A stretch of 64,000 bases of DNA. Origin: Cesiribacter andamanensis AMV16. GTDB lineage: Bacteria; Bacteroidota; Bacteroidia; Cytophagales; Cyclobacteriaceae. The notes beneath the pieces were generated by a model, which was not told where the DNA came from, made no database searches, and saw only the letters and a program-made list of their open reading frames with translations. The stretch lies in contig NZ_AODQ01000002.1 of NCBI RefSeq assembly GCF_000348925.1, positions 1 through 64,000 of the forward strand. Direction: 5' to 3'. How positions within the stretch are numbered: position 1 is the stretch's first letter; every line of letters starts with the position of its first letter. This document shows, piece after piece, positions 36,555 to 45,089 of the stretch. The position numbers and the translations under genes were made by a program.

Positions 36555-37917
36555 GGGCGTATGGTTCAGGGGCATACTGCCGTACATCGATCTTACCCGT
36601 TACGGCATGGGTGATGAGGGAGGAACGGTATTCTTTAAGTTTGTTGATAGCCAGAGTATTTTGTTCAGCTAATCTGTCAATCAACTGGCAGTTCTTCTCT
36701 ATTTCTGAAACAATCAACCCAACTTCTTCAACAGGGGGAATGGGAAACTGAAAGTTTTTTATTTCTTCAAAGGTCAACCCCTCACGCGATGTGCCTACCT
36801 GACCCGCAAAGATCTTGTGCTGACCAATTGTCGAAGTCAGCAGGTACCGGATAAAGGCGGAATACGAATTATTTACTGGCCGGATAATACAAACATGCTG
36901 ATTGACATTAGCCTCCTCATGTAATGTGTAGGTAGTTACCCTTCCAATAGATGCTCCAGTAATGTTAAGTAGTACATCCCCGTTGCTCACCTGTGAGTTA
37001 GCCATAGCTTCATGGGTCTCCTCCGAGATGTATTTAACATCTTCAAGTCTCAATCCATTAAAATGGATATTTTGACTGCGCAGAAACATTATACCCTCAT
37101 CCACATACACTTCACTACCTCCTTTTGGAGTAACCCCGCTACCAACTTTGGTAACAAGATTTTTTAACCGCTTCACCTCCCAGTGTGCTGGGATATCCCC
37201 CAGCCCGTCGATGCCGGACAGCTTTAGCGGAGCATCGGGGTTCAAGCCTTTGGTCACCGCCTGGGTGATCAGCGCCGTACGCTTCTCATCCAGTAGCTTC
37301 AGCAGGGCTTGTTTCTTGGTTATAAGGACATCTATTTGTGCTGTTCTTCCATCTAAAAAATCAGCAATAATTCCCTGTTCCTTCAATGGAGGTAGACTTA
37401 CCAACAAGTTCTTTATAGTGTCCTGGCCAATGTTTTGCATGGAACCACTGGTGCCAGTCGCATCTTTTTCATATTGGTGCCGTGCCACCGCTGATCGCAA
37501 AGTATAGATCAGGTATTCATCATGCACTTTACCTGACGTTACTATCCGGAACAACTTATCACACAAAAGCAACTTTGCATCTACAGCCTTGACCTTTGCA
37601 GCGCTGCCTACTAGCTCTTTTGTATTGGCTCTACTGATCAAGATGTCCCCGGCTCGTATCACATATTCCAGCTTTGGCTCAAGATCAGATGGGAGCGCCT
37701 TGTTTTCAGAAGGATCAAAGATTCCGCTATTCACACACCCTACCTTAAGAACACCCCATTCTCCCTCTTCAGCGGCTTGATTGTGGCACTGGGGAGACCA
37801 ACCCTGTTCAATCTTATCTATGAGATGCTTTAGCCGTTTCACCTCCCAATGTGCCGGCGCATCACCAAACCATTCAATTCCAGTGGGCTTATAAACAGGA
37901 TATCTTTTTTCTGTCAT
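36544..37917 (-). CDS. hsdS: Type I restriction enzyme, S (specificity) subunit
   Basis: DNA-recognition subunit of 457 residues with two target recognition domains. The two begin with near-identical stretches, AHWEVKRLKHLIDKI (about residue 22) and AHWEVKRLKNLVTKV (about residue 246). Each ends in a conserved helix region (PPLKEQGIIADFLDGRTAQI and PPVEEVGLIVSEIEKN). The domains themselves differ, so the target should be bipartite and asymmetric. The start overlaps the preceding gene's stop in ATGA. Only one hsdS is present and no partial hsdS copies or invertase are nearby, so phase-variable shuffling is not indicated, although the internal repeats could recombine. Confidence 0.94.
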   Translation of the reverse strand: MTEKRYPVYKPTGIEWFGDAPAHWEVKRLKHLIDKIEQGWSPQCHNQAAEEGEWGVLKVGCVNSGIFDPSENKALPSDLEPKLEYVIRAGDILISRANTKELVGSAAKVKAVDAKLLLCDKLFRIVTSGKVHDEYLIYTLRSAVARHQYEKDATGTSGSMQNIGQDTIKNLLVSLPPLKEQGIIADFLDGRTAQIDVLITKKQALLKLLDEKRTALITQAVTKGLNPDAPLKLSGIDGLGDIPAHWEVKRLKNLVTKVGSGVTPKGGSEVYVDEGIMFLRSQNIHFNGLRLEDVKYISEETHEAMANSQVSNGDVLLNITGASIGRVTTYTLHEEANVNQHVCIIRPVNNSYSAFIRYLLTSTIGQHKIFAGQVGTSREGLTFEEIKNFQFPIPPVEEVGLIVSEIEKNCQLIDRLAEQNTLAINKLKEYRSSLITHAVTGKIDVRQYAPEPYAHEA

Positions 37918-39806
37918 GACGTTTTGTAGGTTTGCTCCGGATGCTTGGGCATGTCAGGTATACTATACTTTAGGCGGTTATCCTTCAGGAGGGACTGCAC
38001 AAATTTCCGAAAGAGGTAGCGCCGGTCCCGTTGCAGGTAATACTCCAGCGCCTCCATGGACTGCGGCTGCCAGCTGCATAAAGCAAGTATAGCATTCTCC
38101 ATGGTTGCCTGATCGGTTTTCCATTTGCCCAGCTGGCTGACTTGCCCGGAAAGGTCAGGGGGTAGAGCAGGAAAAGATTCGGTACTCTGGTCACTACCTT
38201 GGGTAGTTTGACTAGTAGCTTGTGTAGTTTGGCTATTAGCTTGTGTACTTCGCCCATTACCTTGTGTACTTCGCCCATTACCTTGTGTACTTTGCCCACC
38301 AACTGGGGCACCAGGGACAGCAGCTGGTGCACTAAGCTGTACTCCGGGTACATAGTAGGTGGCACGGCCCTGCCCTTTCCGCTGCACCAGTTCATGGACG
38401 GCCAGGTCCCGTAACTCCATGGAAGCCTTCATGTTGTCGCAGCCATTGAGCTGCCGATAGGTAGAATTATCGACGGCACCTACTTCCCGGATGAAGATAA
38501 GCGCCTTTTTCTGGTTGTCATTTAACCCAAACTCGGCGAAACCCTGCAGCCACTCCAGGTCCTCCCTGGTAAGGAAGTGATGCAGGAGTAAGCGGGCTGT
38601 AAACTGGTCCTGGGCATGTTCTGATTCAAAGGTGGGCGGTGCCATGCCCACACCCTCCATAAGCCGGCGCATGGAGCGAATGCCGCTCCCTTTGTTCTCT
38701 GCCAGGTTGGTTTCATGAAAGACGGCCGCGATGAAAGTATTGCGCACCCGGGAGCCAGGCTCACCCAGGTAATCAGTAGGCTTCAGCGAGTAGCCAGGAT
38801 TTTTAATTTCGATCCGGTTGCTGTAGCGAATGATCTGGATCGGCTGGTGCACCCGATAGGATCGGTGCATCAGGGCGTTTACAATGGCTTCGCGGAGTAC
38901 CTTGCCTGGTAGGCCCAGCGACTCCGCCTGCAGCTGCCCTTCCGGCAGCAGAAAGCCCCGGGGCAGATCGTCGGCCACGGCATCGTAGGCACGCTGGGCC
39001 AGCAGGAGCAGAGAACCCCGCATGTCGATGGTGGTGAAGCGGTTGTCCGGATCGGCTACCCATTCGTTGCCGGGCACCCGTACATAATCCACCCGCACCA
39101 TGGGCACCAGCCGGCGCTGGGCCTTACGGGAGCCAAAGAGCAAAAGCCCGGCATAGGTAAGCACCCAATCCCCGCCTTTACGGGTAATGCAGTTGAGCGA
39201 CTGGAGCAGCTCCTGATCATCATACGTAAGCTCCTCTGCTGCCGGGTTCACACGTGCCCGGAGGCTGCGGTAAAAGTCAATGGCATTTTCATCCAGATCG
39301 CCCAGGGAGCTGCCATTCACGACCTGACTGTCAAATGTCTCCTGACTGTTGTAGAACAGTTGAAGATCATCCTCCGTGCAGCGCTGGTCGGTGGGTCCTA
39401 TGCGCCGGTAAGCACCCTTGGGCAAGCCTTCATTCCGAAAGTAAAGGGGTTTTGCTCCTTCGGGTAGCTCCTGCACATACACACTCATGACCAGATTGCC
39501 GCTCACCTCCTCTATTCGGATATCGGGCCGGATGGGCTGGTTAAATACACTGGCGCACTGGGAGGCTAGGTCTGACTGCAGCTTATCCGTATCCGCTACG
39601 CCGGTGGCTTCATAATCGGGAAACAGGCTTAAGCCCGTCATTTTTACGCCCAACAGGATGTACCCTCCTCCAAGACCCGGCTCGTTGGCAAAGGCGCAGA
39701 CGGTTTCCAGAACGGAGCGGTCAACCTTCCGCCCTTCCTTTACTTCGATGCGGCTGGTTTCGTCCGTGCGGTTTAATTGCTTTATTAAATTTGCTGCTGA
39801 CTCCAT
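37914..39806 (-). CDS. AlbA_2/ATP-binding protein within the hsd operon (RloA/MloB-like)
   Basis: Protein of 630 residues from the ATG at 39806; a GTG at 39815 is an alternative. The N-terminal Schlafen AlbA_2 domain (about 10-130) has RIEVKEGRK, VCAFANEPGLGGGYILLGV and KGAYRRIGPTDQRC. A C-terminal helicase-like HATPase_c_4 domain (about 290-400) has LREAIVNALMHRSY and FHETNLAENKGSGIRSM. Winged-helix-like sequence follows, then a linker of seven-residue GNGRSTQ-type repeats (about 505-545) and a short C-terminal domain. Proteins of this kind sit inside type I operons of Campylobacter and other bacteria as R- or M-linked genes of uncertain function. Overlaps on both sides (3-11 bases to hsdM and ATGA to hsdS) show a tightly coupled unit. 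Confidence 0.88.
   Translation of the reverse strand: MESAANLIKQLNRTDETSRIEVKEGRKVDRSVLETVCAFANEPGLGGGYILLGVKMTGLSLFPDYEATGVADTDKLQSDLASQCASVFNQPIRPDIRIEEVSGNLVMSVYVQELPEGAKPLYFRNEGLPKGAYRRIGPTDQRCTEDDLQLFYNSQETFDSQVVNGSSLGDLDENAIDFYRSLRARVNPAAEELTYDDQELLQSLNCITRKGGDWVLTYAGLLLFGSRKAQRRLVPMVRVDYVRVPGNEWVADPDNRFTTIDMRGSLLLLAQRAYDAVADDLPRGFLLPEGQLQAESLGLPGKVLREAIVNALMHRSYRVHQPIQIIRYSNRIEIKNPGYSLKPTDYLGEPGSRVRNTFIAAVFHETNLAENKGSGIRSMRRLMEGVGMAPPTFESEHAQDQFTARLLLHHFLTREDLEWLQGFAEFGLNDNQKKALIFIREVGAVDNSTYRQLNGCDNMKASMELRDLAVHELVQRKGQGRATYYVPGVQLSAPAAVPGAPVGGQSTQGNGRSTQGNGRSTQANSQTTQATSQTTQGSDQSTESFPALPPDLSGQVSQLGKWKTDQATMENAILALCSWQPQSMEALEYYLQRDRRYLFRKFVQSLLKDNRLKYSIPDMPKHPEQTYKTS
38182..38301. 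repeat. In-frame 21-bp minisatellite in the AlbA/ATPase gene
   Basis: About five to six copies of a 21-bp unit (CTTGTGTACTTCGCCCATTA plus one base) encode heptads GNGRSTQ, GNGRSTQ, ANSQTTQ and so on. Two units are identical and the others degenerate. The unit is a multiple of three, so copy-number change alters linker length without breaking the frame. Confidence 0.8.
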
Positions 39807-39816
39807 CTTCTGCACT

Positions 39817-41985
39817 TTACTGCACCACCTCCCGCAGCATCGAAATGATGTCTCCTTCCAGGGCCTTCATTTCTTCCTCGATCAGCTCCAGCGGACGTGG
39901 TGGCTCGTACACATAGAAATGCCGGTTAAGCGGTATTTCATACCCTACCTTGGTTTTCTTAAAGTCGATCCAGGCGTCAGGTACATGCGGCTTTACCTCC
40001 TGCTCCAGGTATGCTTGCAGGTGTGCTTGAACCAGCTGGAGCAAGAGGATGTTATCCGCTTTGCTGTCGTAGTCCACTGGCAAGGGGAGAGCGATTGTTT
40101 CTGGCAGCGGCACCAGTTCTGTATCACGTAGTTCCGAGTCCGGCTCGGGGTTTCCTTTGGCATCCCGGCAGATCTCGGCTTCCGGGTCTCGCTCGGAGAG
40201 CGCTGCCAGGATAGCTTTCTTCAGGGAGGCATCCAGCTTAATACCGGCGGCTTTAAAGGCGGCATCAAAGGCTTTCAGAAAGGGCGCTCTACTGCGGTAC
40301 AGCCCTTTGTCGACCAACTTCTCCAGTACACCCAGAATCTGCTGCTGGAGTGCCTGCCCGGCCTCAATTTCCTGTTGGCGGACCTTATCGTCCTTCCGCT
40401 TTTTGCTGGTCGCCAGGTTTTGAAAAGCTGTTGTCTCCTGCACCCGGGCAATGCGCTCGGGCGTCGCCTGGAAGTTCAGGCGCAGGGGACGTTCTACCGT
40501 CATTTTCAGGTAGCCAAACTCCCGATTGGAGAAGATCTTGCTGCATACCTTGCCTCGTAGCTGCGCCTCTTCCAAATCGGAGGCATCATTCTGGCGGAAG
40601 CGTCCATAGAGTCGGGTGATGTCATGTATGTGGGCCTCGGACAGCTCGTTTCGCTTGTTTCCGAGGCTTTTGCGCATCTTCTGGAAGTGCTGGGTGGCAT
40701 CGATGAGCTGTATTTTACCCTTACGCTCAGCCGGCTTGCGGTTCGTTACCAGCCAGATGTAAGTGCTGATGCCGGTATTGTAGAACAGCTGATCGGGCAG
40801 GGCAACCACCGCATCCAGCCAGTCGTTTTCAATGATCCAGCGGCGGATGTTGCTCTCACCCGAGCCAGCATCGCCTGTAAACAGCGGAGAGCCATTAAAG
40901 ACTACGGCAATCTTTGAGCCTTCTCCTCCTTCTTCCGGAGCCCTTTGCATTTTTGAGATCATATGGAGCAGGAAGAGCAGCGAACCGTCGTTGCTGCGGG
41001 GCGTACCGGGACCGAACCGCCCATCAAACCCTTTTTCCCTATGCTCCTTCTCCACCACCTTAGACTGCGTCTCCCATTTTACCCCGAAAGGCGGGTTTGC
41101 CAGCTGGTAATGGAAACGTTTACCCGCATGGCCATCGCCAGTTTTCCCATCGCCCAGGGTATCGCCCCATACTATATTATCTACTGGCTCATCCTTGATC
41201 AGCAGGTCGGAGCAGCAAATGGCCCATGACTCCTCATTGTATTCCTGTCCAAAGAAGGCCAGTCTCGCATCTTTATTGTACTCTCTGATGTACTCTTCAG
41301 ATATCGAAAGCATGCCACCCGTACCACAGGTAGGGTCGTAGACCGTGCGTACCACTCCCGGCTTGTAGATATCCTCATCAGCCGTATAGACCAGGTTGGC
41401 CATAAGGCGAATCACTTCCCGGGGGGTAAAGTGGTCTCCCGCTTCTTCGTTTGCCTGCTCGTTGAATTTGCGCACCAGGTCTTCAAATACATACCCCATC
41501 TGCAGGTTATCGATGGTTTCGGGATGCAGGTCTACATTGGCAAGAGCTTTTACCGTTCCGTACAGACGATTGGACGTCTCCAGCTTTTCGATCTCCTTCT
41601 CAAAACCGAACTTCTCGAATATCTTCGTGGCAATGGGAGAAAAGCTATGAAGGTAGGCAACCAGGTTGCGACCGATATTCTCCGGATCAGCCAGCAGACG
41701 CTTGAAGGTATACCCGCTGGTATTGTAAAGGGGCTGTTTTCGATCGGGGGCAGCAAACTTACCCAGCATCCGGCTGATCACTTCGTCTTCAAAGCCCTGT
41801 TGCTTCAGGGATTCGTATTTGGCTTTCACCTCATCGGCCTTTTCCTCCAGTACACAATCCATCCGGCGCAGCACAATCATCGGCAGCATCACATGTCGGT
41901 ATTGCGGTGGGCGGTAGGGGCCACGGAGGCCGTCAGCAATCTTCCAGATAAGGCCTACCAGTTCGGGGTGCTTGTGTTGCGTCAT
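39817..41985 (-). CDS. hsdM: Type I restriction enzyme, M (methylase) subunit
   Basis: N6-adenine methyltransferase subunit of 722 residues, longer than the usual 500-550. The N-terminal HsdM_N region (KIADGLRGPYRPPQYRHVMLP, about 10-130) precedes the N6_Mtase domain. AdoMet-binding motif DPTCGTGGML lies at about 216-225 and catalytic motif IV NPPFGVKW at about 300. A helical C-terminal extension from about 520 (RKDDKVRQQEIEAGQ, LDASLKKAILAALS, VPDAWIDFKKTKVGYEIPLN) resembles that of other large HsdM proteins. It is the first gene of the five-gene operon. It methylates host sites and is part of the restriction complex. Confidence 0.95.
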   Translation of the reverse strand: MTQHKHPELVGLIWKIADGLRGPYRPPQYRHVMLPMIVLRRMDCVLEEKADEVKAKYESLKQQGFEDEVISRMLGKFAAPDRKQPLYNTSGYTFKRLLADPENIGRNLVAYLHSFSPIATKIFEKFGFEKEIEKLETSNRLYGTVKALANVDLHPETIDNLQMGYVFEDLVRKFNEQANEEAGDHFTPREVIRLMANLVYTADEDIYKPGVVRTVYDPTCGTGGMLSISEEYIREYNKDARLAFFGQEYNEESWAICCSDLLIKDEPVDNIVWGDTLGDGKTGDGHAGKRFHYQLANPPFGVKWETQSKVVEKEHREKGFDGRFGPGTPRSNDGSLLFLLHMISKMQRAPEEGGEGSKIAVVFNGSPLFTGDAGSGESNIRRWIIENDWLDAVVALPDQLFYNTGISTYIWLVTNRKPAERKGKIQLIDATQHFQKMRKSLGNKRNELSEAHIHDITRLYGRFRQNDASDLEEAQLRGKVCSKIFSNREFGYLKMTVERPLRLNFQATPERIARVQETTAFQNLATSKKRKDDKVRQQEIEAGQALQQQILGVLEKLVDKGLYRSRAPFLKAFDAAFKAAGIKLDASLKKAILAALSERDPEAEICRDAKGNPEPDSELRDTELVPLPETIALPLPVDYDSKADNILLLQLVQAHLQAYLEQEVKPHVPDAWIDFKKTKVGYEIPLNRHFYVYEPPRPLELIEEEMKALEGDIISMLREVVQ

Positions 41986-42083
41986 GACAGTTGCGGAATA
42001 GCAGTTGAGTCCGGCAATCTATCGGTTGGTCCTGGCTTAACCAATAAAAGTAACAACAAATATTCACAATGTTACCCCAAATG

Positions 42084-42152
42084 ACATTGTAGGGCGGGGA
42101 GGGACCCCGCCTACCCCGGGGAGGTATCCCGCCCTACCTGTTCCTACAATGT
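42084..42152. repeat. GC-rich nested inverted repeat upstream of hsdM
   Basis: ACATTGT and ACAATGT form the outer arms, and AGGGCGGG pairs with CCCGCCCT further in. GGGGAGGGACCCC and ACCCCGGGGAGGT segments lie in the centre. A following stretch (42182-42238) repeats AAATTTT four times and has its own imperfect arms, CCAGAAAAATTT and AAATTTTCCTGG. The pattern suggests a REP/MITE-like palindromic repeat or a replication or transfer origin near the Rep gene. Confidence 0.6.
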
Positions 42153-42315
42153 AGGCTACCCCCTACACACGGAGGCCCCGCCAGAAAAATTTTCTGAGGA
42201 ATTTTTGCGGAAATTTTCGGGAGCAAATTTTCCTGGCCTATAAAAAACTATAAACCCAGCTCATTATGCGGGAAATGGGGCTTACTGTTGTGGTGAACGC
42301 TGAAACCGGCTCATG

Positions 42316-42351
42316 TTTTGGTACCGTAATGGGGGGTTACCGGTACCAAAA
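42316..42351. repeat. Perfect 11-bp inverted repeat near the end of the unknown gene
   Basis: TTTTGGTACCG (42316-42326) and CGGTACCAAAA (42341-42351) enclose a 14-base loop with a G run. It lies 31 bases past the stop of the minus-strand gene at 42382. There is no T run, so it is either a weak terminator or a structural element such as a Rep nicking hairpin. Confidence 0.6.
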
Positions 42352-42381
42352 TGCCGGGTTATACACTCCAAAGGGGTTGTT

Positions 42382-43257
42382 TTAGTGGATCTCTGTATTG
42401 ATTTTTTCCATCCCCGCCTGATACCGTAAGAATAATGCGGATATACTGCGTAGGGTGGATGGCGCATACCACTCAGCAATATCGTAGGCGCTGAATGTGC
42501 GACAGAACACGAATGTGTTTTCCCGCACATCCTTTTTCATAAAGGCGAAGCCAGTATCCAAGGCAATCTCCTGGATCAGGGTGTCGACCTCTTCCCGGTA
42601 ATAGGTAGCCTTGTGATCGATCAGGCCCAAGGAAACAACCTTCTTGCTCATTGAGGGGATTTTAACCTGAAGGTGAATCCCACCGGCTATTGTGCTATGA
42701 GCATCCACGTTTACCCGCTGATCCTGCGAGAGTGAAGGTTGAATGTTCTCCAATCCAGCCAGGAATTGTTCATGGGCGTAACGCAACTGTTTGCTATAAT
42801 CACAGCATTCGGAATTGCTTATCTGCTCTATCACCTGGGAGAGGCTTACAAAAACTTCCTGAGCAGGACTTTTGGCGAGATCAAGTAAATATCGCTTTAG
42901 AGGGATACTATTATTACGATAAAAGATAAGGTAGCCTGCCTGTACAGCATTCGCTTCTATGTCATACCAGTGGCTGCTATTATCGCTTGAAAAGGTTGAA
43001 ATTCTCGTCTCCAGCAACCGAATAGCCCTACCCTTATTCTGTGGAATTTGCTTCCATATTTTAAGCAGGTGGCCCAGGCGCAGATTCAGGCTCCCTATAA
43101 ATCCCATTGAACACTGAAGGCCTAATCGGCAGCTGTACAAGTACGGATCCTGAAGGATGGTATCCTCATGCTCCTGGAGCAGTTGGTGGTTGGCTGTCAG
43201 GAGGGAGGTGGTTTGTTTCTTACTCCATCCCATTATAGAAGGTAAATGTACAGTCAT
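42382..43257 (-). CDS. Unknown protein of the mobility region
   Basis: A 291-residue soluble protein that I do not recognise. It has no signal peptide, membrane segment or catalytic motif I can name. Visible segments include VQAGYLIFYRN, a helical stretch CDYSKQLRYAHEQFLAGLENI, and a beta-rich part GGIHLQVKIPSMSKKVVSLGLIDHKATYYREEVDTLI. The N-terminal WSKKQTTSLLTANHQLLQEHE may be a DNA-binding or leader helix. It is transcribed away from the HTH/Rep pair, with a 245-base divergent spacer, and is followed by hairpins at 42316-42351 and 42084-42152. Codon use and an uninterrupted frame support a real gene. It could be an element regulator or a further defence gene. Confidence 0.65.
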   Translation of the reverse strand: MTVHLPSIMGWSKKQTTSLLTANHQLLQEHEDTILQDPYLYSCRLGLQCSMGFIGSLNLRLGHLLKIWKQIPQNKGRAIRLLETRISTFSSDNSSHWYDIEANAVQAGYLIFYRNNSIPLKRYLLDLAKSPAQEVFVSLSQVIEQISNSECCDYSKQLRYAHEQFLAGLENIQPSLSQDQRVNVDAHSTIAGGIHLQVKIPSMSKKVVSLGLIDHKATYYREEVDTLIQEIALDTGFAFMKKDVRENTFVFCRTFSAYDIAEWYAPSTLRSISALFLRYQAGMEKINTEIH

Positions 43258-43502
43258 AATCTAACTGGCCTATGATGGAGGCCTGCTATATACAGAACAT
43301 TAAATAGTATGGTTCATCGGTTTTAGGATACATCAGTATGGCCTTTAACAAAAAAGCAAACCTACATCGACGTGTATTAGTGCTATTTTTTCGGGTATAC
43401 ACATAATTCTTCAGATAAGCTTCGCTGATGAAAAAAACATTAGCTGGGGACGTGTACTGGATTTCTCTTTCCGTGTATACAGGTAAATTCATCAATTAAA
43501 TA

Positions 43503-43856
43503 ATGAACAACATGACGCAATTCAATGCGCTCGGCTTTACTGCAGCCGAGTTGGAGAAGCTTATTTTCCATTCCGTAGAGAAAGCGGTGCAATACCAGTT
43601 TTCCAAGCATGCACCAACAAAAACGGAGTTCCTCTCCGTCAAAGCCGCGGCGGCATATCTGCAGCTATCCGTATCCACAGTGTACGCCAAAACTGCCGCC
43701 AGCGAGCTACCACACATGAAGCGGGGCAACAAACTCTACTTCGAAAAAGACCAGCTGGATGCCTGGCTGCGGGAAGGCCGGCAGCAGACCCGCCAGGACG
43801 CTATGGAGCAGGCAGCGAACTACACTTATAAAAGGAAAGGAGGGCGAAATGTATAG
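43503..43856 (+). CDS. Excisionase-family helix-turn-helix protein
   Basis: Small DNA-binding protein of 117 residues with a MerR-like/HTH_17 domain at about 44-92: LSVKAAAAYLQLSVSTVYAKTA, then MKRGNKLYFEKDQLDAWL, the classic excisionase-family pattern of recognition helix and wing. The N-terminal 40 residues (FTAAELEKLIFHSVEKAV) form a helix typical of Bacteroidota element HTH proteins. It overlaps the Rep-like gene by eight bases and is the first gene of a two-gene plus-strand operon. Such proteins act as recombination directionality factors or control copy number and transfer genes. Which one applies here is not readable. Confidence 0.88.
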   Translation: MNNMTQFNALGFTAAELEKLIFHSVEKAVQYQFSKHAPTKTEFLSVKAAAAYLQLSVSTVYAKTAASELPHMKRGNKLYFEKDQLDAWLREGRQQTRQDAMEQAANYTYKRKGGRNV

Positions 43857-44952
43857 CGGTAACTTCTCCGGTGCCGGTAACTTCAGTTACCAGTATAACA
43901 AGGGCTCGAATTACAAGGATGAACCCAATGTGGTAGCCACTGTTGATACCTTTAAAGCCGCTTACACAGGCACTCATGCTGGTCTAATGGAAGGCTTCAA
44001 AGAAGTAGATCATGATCATGGTACGTATGCTAATCTTCAGTACCCATACCTAAGACTTGAGATGAGGAATAGATTCGCACCCATCAAAGTTAAGATCGGG
44101 GACGAGGAATTTGGCGAATTACACTTTGCAGGAAATGGCCAGGTCACCCTTTCGGTGCTGAACACACAGTTCTACACGAATGCTGACTGGAATAAACATG
44201 TACAAATCTTTAATAACTACTCTGGACTTCATTTTAGCAACGTCAGGATGCTTCATATAGCATTAGATACTTATAGTCTCATAGACAGATATAACTACTG
44301 CTTTTTTAAGAGAAAGGGTCAGCCCTACAGCGGAGCCCTTCCCTATGGTAAAATATCTAATAACCCAATTGGCTTTGTAGACTCGATACGGGTATATTCT
44401 TTAACCACGCGGCGTCATTTCCAGATCTATGACAAACAAAGCGATGTCGAAAAGAAAAAACCATATATTCTTGATTATTGGAAAAAGAATGGCCTCTACC
44501 TAATCCAGAACCGAAAAATTAATCGGCTAGAACTCAGGTATGTAAAAGTACCAAAGGGTTTAGAAACACAAATAGACATGCTAACGGATCAGCAGTTTCT
44601 GTTTAGCTTGATTCGGCACGAAGGAGAGAAGGCACTGCGTTTTAAAGTAAAACCAAAAAAAGGACAGGCCAATAAAACTCGCTGGCCGTACCTCAATTTA
44701 ATTGATTGGAGTAGGCTTCCTCCAGCATTTCAGCTGCCTGCGACGGGTAATACGGTGAAAAGCAAAAATCATATTAAAGGAATGCTGAAGAAGCTCTATT
44801 TAATCTATCTAGACAGCTCGCAGGATTCAGAATCAATCGTTCCGGGGGGTATGAGTCTCATAATGGAAATTTGCCTCCGAGAAGGTCTTCAGAAATACTT
44901 TGAACGAAAACAGCCTGAGTGGAAAAAGGAGTATCAACGAGACCAGCGTTAA
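43849..44952 (+). CDS. Rep_trans/MobT-like replication initiator or relaxase
   Basis: Protein of 367 residues that resembles the replication initiation factor family (Rep_trans), which also includes MobT/NicK relaxases of integrative elements. Supporting stretches are LHIALDTYSLIDRYN (compare the RIDLALDD-type strand), RVYSLTTRRHFQIYDKQSDV (the RxYDK strand) and INRLELRYVK (the closing RLEVR strand). The start at 43849 follows a strong AAGGAAAGGAGGG ribosome binding site, unusual for this phylum, inside the end of the HTH gene. A longer frame from 43759 is rejected. The catalytic Tyr cannot be fixed by eye. It would nick the element for rolling-circle replication or mobilisation. The family call is moderate. 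Confidence 0.68.
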   Translation: MYSGNFSGAGNFSYQYNKGSNYKDEPNVVATVDTFKAAYTGTHAGLMEGFKEVDHDHGTYANLQYPYLRLEMRNRFAPIKVKIGDEEFGELHFAGNGQVTLSVLNTQFYTNADWNKHVQIFNNYSGLHFSNVRMLHIALDTYSLIDRYNYCFFKRKGQPYSGALPYGKISNNPIGFVDSIRVYSLTTRRHFQIYDKQSDVEKKKPYILDYWKKNGLYLIQNRKINRLELRYVKVPKGLETQIDMLTDQQFLFSLIRHEGEKALRFKVKPKKGQANKTRWPYLNLIDWSRLPPAFQLPATGNTVKSKNHIKGMLKKLYLIYLDSSQDSESIVPGGMSLIMEICLREGLQKYFERKQPEWKKEYQRDQR

Positions 44953-45089
44953 AGAAGGGCTAGTGTGGGACTGGAAGCAGTCGCCATGCTAGCCCTTCCG
45001 TGCTTGTACCTGTCCCAGATTCGTAGCATGTACTACCCCGCATCTACCCCGCACAGGCTTCCACTCAAACCTTCCTACCCGATTCACTC

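Noticed and set aside
36544-37917. Possible phase-variable hsdS cassette
   Set aside because: The repeated AHWEVKRLK start of both recognition domains is normal for HsdS, and no extra hsdS fragments or invertase are present.
38182-38301. CRISPR-like array
   Set aside because: The repeats are contiguous 21-bp units without spacers and lie in frame inside a coding gene.
43286-43495. 69-codon minus-strand frame between the unknown gene and the HTH gene
   Set aside because: It fills the divergent promoter spacer and its translation shows no domain or plausible start context.
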